The position numbers and the translations under genes are program-made. Under the pieces are notes generated by a model. The model was not told the DNA's origin and searched no databases. It was given only the letters and a program-made list of their open reading frames with translations. From NCBI GenBank assembly GCA_022826645.1, contig JAJDUM010000024.1, positions 1-64,000 on the forward strand: a stretch of DNA of 64,000 nucleotides. Direction: 5' to 3'. The first letter of the stretch is position 1. Each line of letters begins with the position of its first letter. Shown piece by piece: positions 51,511-61,997 of the stretch. The stretch comes from Candidatus Poribacteria bacterium. Its GTDB lineage: Bacteria > Poribacteria > WGA-4E > PCPOR2b.

Positions 51511-54294
51511 CTACCCCCGCCGCCGTCTCCTGCTTGGTTTGTTGTTTGCTGCTAAGGGCGCCATCATTTTTTCGTACAGACCGAGTAGGTGTTCAACTCG
51601 CTCGCGGTCTGAGGAAAATCCTGAACGCCGATAGAGTCTATCGACGGCACTGTCCAAGTCACGGTGTGCCCTGCGGAGATTGGGAGGCATCAGATCAGGG
51701 TCGTAGAGATCCGCCAAAGTTGCATCGGGATGGGCAGCGCGAGCGGTGAGAACAGCTTCAGAGTAGGGTTCGAGACGTTGCAGCCTTTCTTTAGGAACAG
51801 GGGGCATTGGAAAAGTGTTGTACACAAGACCGATGGAGTAACGATAATCGCTTTTCAACCTTCCGCCGATATGACGTAGCCAAGCCATGTGCATAGACGA
51901 AGTAAGTAGAGCAAATAAGGACTTACTAGCATTTTCAATAACAAATACGAGATCGCTTGGAATTGCTGGAGGCTCCAACCAGCCAATCGGCACATATTCT
52001 CGCCGCTCAGAACTCACCTTTGGTATGACTAAAAACGGCGTGGTGGGAACAACGTTGACATTGTATTGCGTTGGGTAATCAGCAATGACGAGAGTGCTAT
52101 TCCGTCTGCTCCTTGCTCTGAATGCTCTTACCGCCTGCATCCGCTCAACAACTCTCGGCATCGTTCTTAGGTCGGCCGGGTTGGCATCCTGAAGTGCCAA
52201 AATCCAGCGTTCCCTGCCTTGTAAAAATTCACGACTTCCCACGTAGGGTCGCAGGTACGGTTCCGCGTTGGGTTCCTGATCCAAAAAGGCAGCGCGTTCT
52301 GCAGCGTTAAAAATGTAGTTACCATCGTCAATGGGTTGTGAACCGCTCCGCAGGGATGGCAGTCCGTTCAAAGGTTGAGCAGATTCTCTTACAACAATCC
52401 GCGGATCGGTCAGGTCGCTAGCGTCGAAAAGATACGGCGAGATGGCCCTGTGAGAGCTTTCATGTGACTCACCATTTGGGGTATCGTAGGAAAACAATCG
52501 TTTCTCAACTGGTGCAGTTTCCTGTTTTGCCAGCCCGATTATGACGACATGGACGTGCGCCATGCCACGTGCGTCCGAACCCCAAGCGAAGGTGCGGTGG
52601 GCAAAGGCAATCTCTAATTTGCAACGGTCAAATAGCGGGGACCACAGCTGCGCCACCTGTTCGCCTTGGGTGATAGAATTGGTTGATACAAAGCCGATCT
52701 GTGCATCACTCTGCTGGATGTATTCACCCGCCCTGAGAAACCATGCGCTCACATAGTCGAGGGTGCCGCCGCTTCCCCCCAGGGCAGCGATACGGCGTAC
52801 CTGTTCGCGCTGCTCTGGCGATGCGTACTTCGCACCTACAAACGGGGGATTGCCGAGCACGTAGGAACATTCCTCCGGCGGCAGCAGTTCCGCCCAATCA
52901 AACTCCAAGGCGTCACCGTGTACGATATGGGGTGACTTCTCCAATGGAATTCGCGCATAGATCTCCCCAAACTCTAAACTCAGGCGGTTGTTCATGATGT
53001 GATCCATCATCCACAGGGCGACTTCGGCGATATGTGCGGGAAACTCGCCCAACTCGATCCCATAGAACGCATCGACATCGACCACCGAAAGCGATTGGGC
53101 GAGCAGGTCAAGCTGACCGTGTGGGCGTATCTCCTTCAACACCTCGATTTCCAGTTCCCGCAATTCACGGTAGGCGATAATTAGGAAGTTGCCGCAGCCA
53201 CACGCGGGATCCAGAAAGCGTAACCGACCAAGTTTATGCTGAAATGCGATCAGTGCGGGGAGGCGACGGTTATCTTTGCGCTCTCTGATGTGTTGAAACT
53301 CAGCACGTAATTCGTCGAGGAATAGCGGCTCAATCACCTTGAGGATGTTCTTTTCGGTGGTGTAGTGTGCGCCTTGGGCACGGCGTTCATCGCTGTCCAT
53401 CACCGATTGAAAGAGGGAGCCGAAAATCGCTGGGGAGATTTCCGACCAATTGAAATGGCAGGCATCAATAAGTCGCTGACGCATCTCGGAATCGAATGAC
53501 GGGATGAGCAGCGGTTCGCGGAATAATTCACCGTTGATGTAGGGAAATTGAGCGAGGTCTTCGTCAAGGATTGTAGAACGGTGGTCTACGGGTGTGTTGA
53601 GGATTTGAAACAGTTGCGTTAACTGGGCACCGAGGTCTGATCCATCTTCCCGCGTCCGATTCTCCAGTAGATCGAGAAAAATATCGCGTGGCTCAAAGAT
53701 GCCGGTGTCGTCGGCAAAGAAGCAAAAGACAATGCGGACAAGGAATTGTTCCAGATCGTGTCCCGTATAGCCGGAGTCTGCCAGCGCATCGTGGAGTTGT
53801 CCAACCCGCTCGGAGGCTTCGATGTTGACTGGATCTTGATCCCTGAACGATCGCTTCTGTACGCCTAAAATAAAGCCGAACTTTTCGACATGTTGGGGCA
53901 GGTCAGCGAGGGTGAAACCAACGCTTTCGTCTTCGTCGAGATCATACAGTTCAAAGGTTTGGAAATCGCTCAGGAGGAGGTAGCGCGGCAGATCAGCGTC
54001 ATTTATACCGGGAAAATAAGAGAACGCTTGGGATCGGGCTTGTGCTAAGTCGCGTCCCTCACTTTTCTGCTCAACGAGGAGTACGCCTTTCCAAAACAGG
54101 TCGATAAAGCCACGTCTATTGCCGAGCAGCCTGACAGGTTCTTCAAACGTCGCGACCCGGCGGACGGGTACGCCAAAGATGTCGAGAAAGTCCCGGTAGA
54201 ACAGTTGAGTCTGTCCCTTTTCGTAGCCTTCATCTGCCCACTCCTGAGCGAATGTTGCGGCGCGGACGCGGATTTCGTTCCATGATAGGCGCAT
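51511..54294 (-). CDS. MmeI-like single-chain restriction-modification enzyme
   Basis: A 927-residue protein with the layout of type IIL (MmeI-family) enzymes, in which cutting, methylating and DNA recognition are on one chain. Residues 61-80 hold the PD-(D/E)xK nuclease: D65, E75 and K77 in FIDLFWKGVLLVEQK. A helical connector follows. The N6-adenine methyltransferase has motif I LDPACGCGNF (361-370) and motif IV NPPF (482-485). The last 300 residues would include the target recognition domain. It stands alone, as type IIL enzymes do because methylation and cutting share one recognition domain. The recognition sequence cannot be told from here. Confidence 0.88.
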   Translation of the reverse strand: MRLSWNEIRVRAATFAQEWADEGYEKGQTQLFYRDFLDIFGVPVRRVATFEEPVRLLGNRRGFIDLFWKGVLLVEQKSEGRDLAQARSQAFSYFPGINDADLPRYLLLSDFQTFELYDLDEDESVGFTLADLPQHVEKFGFILGVQKRSFRDQDPVNIEASERVGQLHDALADSGYTGHDLEQFLVRIVFCFFADDTGIFEPRDIFLDLLENRTREDGSDLGAQLTQLFQILNTPVDHRSTILDEDLAQFPYINGELFREPLLIPSFDSEMRQRLIDACHFNWSEISPAIFGSLFQSVMDSDERRAQGAHYTTEKNILKVIEPLFLDELRAEFQHIRERKDNRRLPALIAFQHKLGRLRFLDPACGCGNFLIIAYRELRELEIEVLKEIRPHGQLDLLAQSLSVVDVDAFYGIELGEFPAHIAEVALWMMDHIMNNRLSLEFGEIYARIPLEKSPHIVHGDALEFDWAELLPPEECSYVLGNPPFVGAKYASPEQREQVRRIAALGGSGGTLDYVSAWFLRAGEYIQQSDAQIGFVSTNSITQGEQVAQLWSPLFDRCKLEIAFAHRTFAWGSDARGMAHVHVVIIGLAKQETAPVEKRLFSYDTPNGESHESSHRAISPYLFDASDLTDPRIVVRESAQPLNGLPSLRSGSQPIDDGNYIFNAAERAAFLDQEPNAEPYLRPYVGSREFLQGRERWILALQDANPADLRTMPRVVERMQAVRAFRARSRRNSTLVIADYPTQYNVNVVPTTPFLVIPKVSSERREYVPIGWLEPPAIPSDLVFVIENASKSLFALLTSSMHMAWLRHIGGRLKSDYRYSIGLVYNTFPMPPVPKERLQRLEPYSEAVLTARAAHPDATLADLYDPDLMPPNLRRAHRDLDSAVDRLYRRSGFSSDRERVEHLLGLYEKMMAPLAANNKPSRRRRRG

Positions 54295-54351
54295 ATTAGT
54301 CAGTATTTCTTATTAGCAGGTTTGAGGGGGTTCCAACCCGCGTTGGTCAAT

Positions 54352-54370
54352 GGGCGAGGGAACCTCGCCC
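54352..54370. repeat. 19-bp palindromic repeat
   Basis: GGGCGAGG (54352-54359) and CCTCGCCC (54363-54370) are perfect arms around GAA, followed by CTACGA. It lies upstream of the restriction-modification gene and resembles the other short palindromes of this window in size and position between genes. Confidence 0.55.
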
Positions 54371-54560
54371 CTACGATTACAGATAACCTTACAGATATCA
54401 ACATGCCCTAGTTATCCACAATCACTTAACAAAATTTAACAGAATTTAACACTTTTGGCAAAATTTCTATGAAATCGGAAGGAATCGGTAGCTCGGAGGA
54501 TAGGCGGGTGAAAGGTATTATTCTTGACGGTTGGCACGAAAGAGGGGTTTATTCGAGGAC

Positions 54561-54598
54561 AAAAAAAATGGAGGGCACAGAAAATCTCTGCCCTCCAT
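54561..54598 (-). terminator. Rho-independent terminator of groESL
   Basis: ATGGAGGGCA (54568-54577) and TGCCCTCCAT (54589-54598) form a 10-bp stem; on the minus strand it is followed by a run of eight T residues. It lies 23 bp beyond the groEL stop. Confidence 0.9.
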
Positions 54599-54620
54599 GT
54601 CTGCTTTTAACTTCAGCCGT

Positions 54621-56288
<1,668 letters not shown>

Positions 56289-56579
56289 TTAGCTAATTTT
56301 TGCCAAGATGTCATCTTCGCGCAGAATCAGCAGCTCTTCGCTTTCAAACGTTACTTCAGTACCGGAATATTTCCCAAACAGGATTCTGTCTCCAGCTGCA
56401 ACGTCGATAGGTTGACGGTCGCCATTGTCGAGTAGGCGTCCTTGTCCAACGGCGATGACTTCGCCTTCTTGGGGTTTCTCTTTGGCGGTGTCAGGGATGA
56501 TAATCCCGCCACTGGTTGTCTGCTCATCTTCTTCAGTGCGTCGAATAAGAATCCGATCACCTAATGGTGTGAGTGCCAT
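56289..56579 (-). CDS. groS: Co-chaperonin GroES (10 kDa)
   Basis: The lid of the GroEL chamber, 96 residues. It has the usual start [45 protein letters not shown] and the conserved mobile loop around TTSGGIIIP. It is the first gene of the groESL operon. The upstream region has no CIRCE element; instead it carries palindromic copies of TGAC(A)-TTTT-GTCA-type sites (56687-56765). Confidence 0.97.
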   Translation of the reverse strand: MALTPLGDRILIRRTEEDEQTTSGGIIIPDTAKEKPQEGEVIAVGQGRLLDNGDRQPIDVAAGDRILFGKYSGTEVTFESEELLILREDDILAKIS

Positions 56580-56686
56580 ATCTCTGTCTCCTTTTGGTTA
56601 AGGTTTCACTCAATAGATTGATACAACGCATTGGTGTTATGCAATAGATATGCCACCCTGCTATCACTGGGTTAATTGTCCCTTAA

Positions 56687-56765
56687 TGACATTTTGACAC
56701 CCCAACAACCGTGACAAAATGACACGACGGGGGCGCACACCACACAAAAGTGCCATTTTGTCACG
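56687..56765 (-). promoter_or_regulatory. Palindromic operator candidates upstream of groESL
   Basis: Three related sites occur: TGACATTTTGACA (56687-56699), CGTGACAAAATGACACG (56710-56726) and GTGCCATTTTGTCACG (56750-56765). The second and third are inverted copies whose centres lie about 40 bp, or four helical turns, apart. No CIRCE sequence is visible upstream of groES. The sites lie about 110-185 bp before the start codon. Confidence 0.55.
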
Positions 56766-56836
56766 CATCGATTTCCGCTAATTCGCGAGAATTTATCGGT
56801 CCTTTACTCGGTTTCGGGTCTTTATTACAACCCCGG

Positions 56837-57823
56837 TTATTGCGGGGAACATGAAACCGCTCTCCCTGTGCGGTCTGAGTCGTAAGCAGCTGCAAGGATC
56901 TGATTGGTCCGCAGTCCATCTATTCCCGTGACGATCGGCTCCTCGTCCTCCGTCACACATCGCGCAAAGTGCTCAAATTGGTATTGGTATAGGTCTTCAA
57001 ATGGAGAACTAACGGTTTGCGACTCGTCAGAGGTCGTGAGTTTAATCTTCCAGCCGTCATCATTGTAGACCCACACGCCCCCATCGGTGCCGTATATTTC
57101 GAGGACAAGATCACACCCCGCAGCAGCGAAACTGGTATCGACAAAGCCGTGAGCACCATTCTCAAAGCGCATCATAATTGTACCGGTCTCTTCGACATCA
57201 TAACCGTGGAAGACGCTGTTACAGAACGCGCTGACTTGACTCACCTCTCCGACGATGTAGCGTAAGAGATCGACTCCGTGCGATCCCAGATCCATCAGAG
57301 ATCCTCCGCCGCCCTGCTCTGGATTGCCGCGCCACGCTCCCGACGGAATTGGAAATGGTTTTAGGAACGGTGCCCGCCCTTGGACGATACCGCCCAAACG
57401 CCCTTCGGCGACCCAATTCTTTATCTGCCGGAAACAGGAGTGGAAACGGAACAGGAAACAGATCTGTAGATGGACACCGTTTGCTTGACAAGCATCAATC
57501 ATCCGTTGGCACTCCGCTGCGTTCATCGCCATCGGTTTATCACAGAGGACGTGAAACCCCCGCTCGGCAGCTGCGATGACCTGGTCACAATGCAGGTACA
57601 CGGGGGTTGACACATAGATCGCATCCAACGCATCATCTGACAGAAGTTCCTCAACAGTTGTGTAAGGCACTTGCGCTCCGTGTTCTGTCGCAAGGCGTTG
57701 CGCACGCTCTCTATATCGAGATAGTAGCGCATGGAGCTCTGCACCTTCTGCTTTATCTATCGCTGGCATAGCCCTACGCTGTGCAACGCTTCCTGCGCCA
57801 AGCACTGCCCATTTTAATGCCAT
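56837..57823 (-). CDS. Gfo/Idh/MocA family oxidoreductase
   Basis: A 328-residue NAD(P)-dependent oxidoreductase. The Rossmann loop is AVLGAGSVAQRRAMPAID and the catalytic-lysine motif is CDKPMAM (DKP variant). The substrate domain has FLFRFHSCFRQIK and GGGSLMDLGSHGVDLLRYIVGEV, a histidine region typical of the family. I chose ATG 57823 because AAGGAG lies seven bases upstream; longer frames from 57853 are less likely. It is oriented the same way as groESL but is separated from it by the operator region. Confidence 0.9.
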   Translation of the reverse strand: MALKWAVLGAGSVAQRRAMPAIDKAEGAELHALLSRYRERAQRLATEHGAQVPYTTVEELLSDDALDAIYVSTPVYLHCDQVIAAAERGFHVLCDKPMAMNAAECQRMIDACQANGVHLQICFLFRFHSCFRQIKNWVAEGRLGGIVQGRAPFLKPFPIPSGAWRGNPEQGGGGSLMDLGSHGVDLLRYIVGEVSQVSAFCNSVFHGYDVEETGTIMMRFENGAHGFVDTSFAAAGCDLVLEIYGTDGGVWVYNDDGWKIKLTTSDESQTVSSPFEDLYQYQFEHFARCVTEDEEPIVTGIDGLRTNQILAAAYDSDRTGRAVSCSPQ

Positions 57824-57960
57824 ATCTGACTCCTTCATAGTCACGAATTCCACAAGGTCGAGAGCGGATCACACCTCATTGAAGGTTGGTGTCGAATCCC
57901 TCCATCGGTGTGGACAGTCCTGACTCTTGGAATTAATATTGCCGGTATCGAATTTTTAGG

Positions 57961-57989
57961 TTGAGAATAACGAAACGAATTGGTATAAT
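57961..57989 (+). promoter_or_regulatory. Probable sigma70 promoter for rpsU
   Basis: TTGAGA (57961-57966) and TATAAT (57984-57989) are 17 bp apart. The promoter lies about 250 bp before the rpsU start, leaving a long leader in which I see no recognisable structure. Confidence 0.6.
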
Positions 57990-58248
57990 AGAGAGCAGTA
58001 CTTCATGAGATTAAACTTGGGAGATCAGCTCGACAGGTACGAGATTATTTAGCACCAACGATTGGATATTACCCAAATCTGATCGGCATGAGAGTTTGGA
58101 AAGCTACCGGCGACTTCTGTTCCGCCGCTGTCTATGCGGGTGTTGAATTAACTTAGGCCTTTTCACGATTATTCATGTCACGCTTTCTGCACAACCTGTC
58201 AGTGACTGCTAAAACCCCAAGAACTGAAAGGGGGGTAGGTTTAATACA

Positions 58249-58449
58249 ATGATTCATGTCAGAGTTGAACCGGACGAAACACTTGATAGAGCACTTGCTC
58301 GCTTCAAGAAAATATGCGGCAAAGCAGGTATCGTCACGGAGATTAGACGACGCAGCTTCTATGAGAAGCCGAGCGAAAAACGCCGCCGCCTGGAACTGAA
58401 ACGGCAACGAAAGAACAAGATTCGGACTTTTCACAGTAGGCAACGATAG
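58249..58449 (+). CDS. rpsU: 30S ribosomal protein bS21
   Basis: The 66-residue product matches bS21: IHVRVEPDETLDRALARFKKICGKAGIVTEIRRRSFYEKPSEKRRRL, followed by a basic tail. It is needed for initiation on many mRNAs. Its position alone, with its own promoter and a strong terminator, is consistent with a stand-alone rpsU. The start follows an AGG about nine bases upstream. Confidence 0.95.
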   Translation: MIHVRVEPDETLDRALARFKKICGKAGIVTEIRRRSFYEKPSEKRRRLELKRQRKNKIRTFHSRQR

Positions 58450-58529
58450 AGGTACTTAACTGACCTGACTAACGTTGTAACAGAATTGGCTGTGGCATCG
58501 GTATATTTTGTCACCCAGATCTAAATCAG

Positions 58530-58597
58530 AAGGCATATATATTTCTCATGGATGATCGACAGGTATTCGATTGAGTAAATGTATATGCCTTTTTTTT
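58530..58597 (+). terminator. Rho-independent terminator after rpsU
   Basis: AAGGCATATATATTT (58530-58544) pairs with AAATGTATATGCCTT (58577-58591) over 15 bp, with one G-U pair, around a 32-nt loop; a run of T residues follows. The AU-rich stem and the long loop are unusual. Confidence 0.75.
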
Positions 58598-58829
58598 ATT
58601 CATGCTAAGAGTTCGTGGAATGCACAACCTATGAAACCAACTCCCTCGCAATGTGTTTACCCGGAAATCGCCCCCTAAAAGTTTAGCACATCTATTCGCC
58701 TATTGCACTCCGTTTTTGCGCGCTACAATCCGTTCGATCTATATTACTAGTCCAACGATGTTAGTCGTCTAGCTAACAGGGGCAAGGGTTTAATGAGAGT
58801 ACATGATATCGATACCGAGGAGTATCATG

Positions 58830-60290
58830 ATGAAAACGATTATCATTTTATTCATTATTGGATTGACCGGAGTCTTGTTAAGTTGTGGCGATGATACAGA
58901 AGAGACTACTTCGGTAGAAATCCCGATCCTGCTCAAGAATGTGACGGCGGAAGGAACGTACTCAGTCAGTGTAACGATAACGGGCACCGGAATGAAGCCG
59001 ATAAGCGTAGAGCAAGATCTGATTATTCAGCCGGATAGGGATACCGTTCACATCACAATTGATGACGTTCCCCGCGACGGGGAATGGGATGTCAGAATTG
59101 ACATGCGCCTCAGTTCAAAAGATGAGACCGTTGTTTATCAGGGACACGGTCAGCTACTCCTTTCAGGTGACAACCTTGTCAATGTCTCGCCTATCACGGT
59201 GAATTCTACTGAACATCAATATGTTGCAAAATTTGAATTAACCAGCGATGTAAGGTTAACAGAGGAGGGGTATCTGAAGAATGCACATATCGCCGTCGAC
59301 GCGAGTCAATCAGAAGATACGATTTACGGTATCTCCGCTGTCAAGTGGGATTGGGGAGATGGAGAACAGACCGGATATAGTCAAGAATTGACCGCCAAGC
59401 ATACCTACATTAAAACGGGAGACTATCTCGTTACACTCACTGTGAAAAACAACGCACCTGTTCCTGAAAGCACGGTGTATCAAAGGGTAGTCACGGTTGC
59501 GGTTGAGCAAGAGATACGTTTTGAAACGGATGGAGCCGTCATGCATCTGATTCCTGCCGGAGACTTTGAGATGGGCGACCATTTTGGAGAGGGACAAAGC
59601 GATGAACGTCCGGTTCACTCGGTTTATCTAGATGCCTTCTATATGGACGAGACAGAGGTTACTAACGCTATGTACAGGACATTTGTTGAGGCAACTGGAT
59701 ATAGCAATATACCATTCCACTGGAACAAGGCAGGGGATCTAGGGCGCTTGGGCAAACCTCATTTTCCGGTCATCTATGTGACCTGGTATGACGCGATGGC
59801 GTATGCGCAATGGGCGGGCAAACGGCTGCCAACGGAAGCTGAATGGGAATATGCTGCACGAGGCGGACGAGTCGGTGGGCGATATCCGTGGGGGAATGAA
59901 GTTAGCCATGCGCAAGCCAATTATAGCGGAGAAATTGAACCTGACATATGGTATTGGCCCGCACCTGTTAAGAGATTCCCTTCCAATGATTTCGGTTTGT
60001 ACGATATGGCGGGCAATGTATGGGAGTGGTGTATGGATGAATATGATAAAGATTTCTACAGTACGAGCCCGAGAAATAATCCTGTGGCCGGTGGCTGGAT
60101 ATCCTTAGACGATGATAACTTTCGCACCTTGGTCTCGCATCGTGCCTGGCGTGGAGGTGCATGGGACGGTGGACCAACAAGTATAACCGTAAGCAACCGT
60201 TCTAAATCTGCCCCCAACTTGCGTTACTTGAAAACAGGTTTCCGTTGCGTTTTTCCGTTAAACTCTCAACCATCGGAAGAGGTCCGTTAA
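58830..60290 (+). CDS. Lipoprotein with PKD and formylglycine-generating-enzyme-like domains
   Basis: A 486-residue lipoprotein. The signal peptide ends in the lipobox LLSC. Beta domains follow, including a PKD-like domain (DWGDGEQTGYSQELTAKHTYIKTGDYLVTLTV). The C-terminal half is a SUMF1 / formylglycine-generating-type domain: FEMGDHFGEGQSDERPVHSVYLDAF, EVTNAMYRTFV, WAGKRLPTEAEWEYAARGG, GNVWEWCMDEY and LRYLKTGFRCVF. Such domains either oxidise sulfatase cysteine to formylglycine or act as binding proteins; the paired active-site cysteines of true enzymes are not evident here. I chose ATG 58830, since GAGGAG is seven bases upstream. It probably sits on the outer membrane or in the periplasm. 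Confidence 0.87.
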   Translation: MKTIIILFIIGLTGVLLSCGDDTEETTSVEIPILLKNVTAEGTYSVSVTITGTGMKPISVEQDLIIQPDRDTVHITIDDVPRDGEWDVRIDMRLSSKDETVVYQGHGQLLLSGDNLVNVSPITVNSTEHQYVAKFELTSDVRLTEEGYLKNAHIAVDASQSEDTIYGISAVKWDWGDGEQTGYSQELTAKHTYIKTGDYLVTLTVKNNAPVPESTVYQRVVTVAVEQEIRFETDGAVMHLIPAGDFEMGDHFGEGQSDERPVHSVYLDAFYMDETEVTNAMYRTFVEATGYSNIPFHWNKAGDLGRLGKPHFPVIYVTWYDAMAYAQWAGKRLPTEAEWEYAARGGRVGGRYPWGNEVSHAQANYSGEIEPDIWYWPAPVKRFPSNDFGLYDMAGNVWEWCMDEYDKDFYSTSPRNNPVAGGWISLDDDNFRTLVSHRAWRGGAWDGGPTSITVSNRSKSAPNLRYLKTGFRCVFPLNSQPSEEVR

Positions 60291-60349
60291 CATGCAAGTG
60301 TGACTCATGTTTAGGGACGAGATTTCGATGCTTCTCTTGCCAGATGAAA

Positions 60350-61510
60350 CTATCTGTTAGTCGGTTTTTGGCGGAAACGATCGTACTTGGCATCGGCAAG
60401 CAAATCGTTGAGATATAGGCGTTCCCCGTTAAGTTGATCGGAGACATTCGCGCCAAGCACAGCAGCGAGGCTATTCATGCTACTCGCGAAGGTACTCCGC
60501 AGCTGCCCTGAATCCCCTGTTTCAATTGCCTTGAGAAAAGCGCGACTGATCTGCTCTGTTGGGTCCACAGGTGGCCCGATCGGTAGCGTGTGACGAACCG
60601 ATTCTGCTGATGGGGTTTGTGCTGGTGGATAGGGACCATTGTAGTAGTAGGCGACTACATCGTCCCCCTCAAACTTCAGATGTCCGTGTGTCCAGAGCAC
60701 ACTCTCGTAGCCATCGCTATAGTAGGTTCGGCGGAGCCGGGACAGGATCAGATTCGCAATGCATCCACACTCAAAGCCGTATCTTACGCTGTAGGCGTAG
60801 GGGTTGTTCCCACCGTCAACGACATCTGCGGCATCGCGATGGACGTAGCTTGCTTCCACCCATGAAATGTCACCAAACCAGTACCGCATAAGATCGGTTT
60901 GGTGGATCCCGCCTTCCACAACGGTTGCTCCAGACCACTCATAGTTTGCTGTCCACACGCGGTTGGCAGGACCTCCGAGTGTTTCGGTCTTTGTGTGCTT
61001 GGTCGAATGACCTTCCAGTGAACCGTTTACTATGGAAGTGCTCATCACAGGCTGCTTATCCGCAAGAAATTCCTGGACAGCCTCGTATCGGGCATCGTAG
61101 CGCTGTTGGAAGCCTACTGTGGAGATCACACCGCTTTCCTTTATGGCACACTCCATGTCAATGGCTTCGTTCAGGTACAGGCTCATCGGTTTCTCAGCGA
61201 AAATATGCACGCCCGCATTCGCTGCTTGGAGGATTTCGCCATTGTGTACCCCCGGCGGCAGAGCGAAATAGATAGCGTCCAACGATTGTTCCGCTAGGGT
61301 CGTCCCAAAATCTGTCGCAGTGTGGATGTCGTCAATTTGAAATCCGTCCACATATCCTTGGATTTTCGCCTCATTCAGGTTATCCTCGAAGGCATCAATT
61401 AGCGCGGCGATCTTGACAACTCCCTCGCTTTGAAGTTTCCACAGTGCGCTCAGGTGCTGTAGTCCGCGCTGTCCGAGGCCGATGATCCCAACGTGAATTG
61501 GTTGGCTCAT
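60350..61510 (-). CDS. Gfo/Idh/MocA family oxidoreductase
   Basis: A 386-residue NAD(P)-dependent oxidoreductase. The Rossmann loop is VGIIGLGQRGLQHL and the catalytic lysine is in AEKPMSL. Substrate-domain features are GFQQRYDARYEAVQEFL, WSGATVVEGGIHQTDLMRYWFGDI and a C-terminal acidic helix. It is the fifth paralogue in the window and lies just upstream of a carboxymuconolactone-decarboxylase-like gene and an IlvD/Edd-type dehydratase on the same strand, which suggests sugar-acid catabolism. Confidence 0.9.
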   Translation of the reverse strand: MSQPIHVGIIGLGQRGLQHLSALWKLQSEGVVKIAALIDAFEDNLNEAKIQGYVDGFQIDDIHTATDFGTTLAEQSLDAIYFALPPGVHNGEILQAANAGVHIFAEKPMSLYLNEAIDMECAIKESGVISTVGFQQRYDARYEAVQEFLADKQPVMSTSIVNGSLEGHSTKHTKTETLGGPANRVWTANYEWSGATVVEGGIHQTDLMRYWFGDISWVEASYVHRDAADVVDGGNNPYAYSVRYGFECGCIANLILSRLRRTYYSDGYESVLWTHGHLKFEGDDVVAYYYNGPYPPAQTPSAESVRHTLPIGPPVDPTEQISRAFLKAIETGDSGQLRSTFASSMNSLAAVLGANVSDQLNGERLYLNDLLADAKYDRFRQKPTNR

Positions 61511-61568
61511 ATACAGTTCCTTTCGTCAACAATAAGTATCTGAAGTCCGCCCTTGAATACAGCGCAAG

Positions 61569-61946
61569 TTACGTATCTGACGCCTTGAAGATCTCAGCCG
61601 TTTTTTCTAGGCCATCCCATGCAGCGGCAAACCCGGCATACGCAGCCACTTGAAAAAATACTTCAATGATTTCCGCTTTCGTCGCACCGTTATTCAGCGC
61701 CATTTCAATGTTAAGTTCTAAGGCATTCACCCGACCTAAAGCCGCCAAAACCGCAATGCTACAAAGACTGCGCGTCCTTAAATCCAAGTTGGGACGACTC
61801 CAGATTTCACCGCCAACAGTCCCCATTACGCACCTTTCAAAGTCCGGGGATAACGCCTTAAATTTCTCTCTTAACGCATCTATCTTATCCTGACCGACCA
61901 TTTTTGAAAACTGTTCAACACCCTTCTGATATTGTTCATCGAGCAT
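61569..61946 (-). CDS. Carboxymuconolactone decarboxylase (PcaC)-like protein
   Basis: A small all-helical protein of 125 residues in the PcaC/AhpD group. The core reads RTRSLCSIAVLAALGRVNALELNIEMALNNGATKAEIIEVFFQVAAYAGFAAAWDG. The family's conserved histidine in the ELxxHI position is asparagine here (LELNIEMA), and YAGFPAA is altered to YAGFAAAW. It may bind a ligand without decarboxylating it. The neighbours (oxidoreductase upstream, dehydratase and amidohydrolase downstream on the same strand) suggest a catabolic operon. AGGAG precedes the ATG. Confidence 0.8.
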   Translation of the reverse strand: MLDEQYQKGVEQFSKMVGQDKIDALREKFKALSPDFERCVMGTVGGEIWSRPNLDLRTRSLCSIAVLAALGRVNALELNIEMALNNGATKAEIIEVFFQVAAYAGFAAAWDGLEKTAEIFKASDT

Positions 61947-61997
61947 TCCGTTTTTCTCCTTTGATGATGTGACACCTTCGGAAGTATTGCGGTCTGA

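Noticed and set aside
56580..56836. CIRCE element expected upstream of groESL
   Set aside because: No TTAGCACTC-N9-GAGTGCTAA or close variant is present on either strand.
57992..58152. Open frame upstream of rpsU, with a region reading RSARQVRDYLAPTIGYYPN
   Set aside because: It lacks a start codon, matches no family I know, and lies in the leader behind the rpsU promoter. A short overlapping frame (58005-58052) vaguely recalls the start of a protein kinase but ends after 15 codons.
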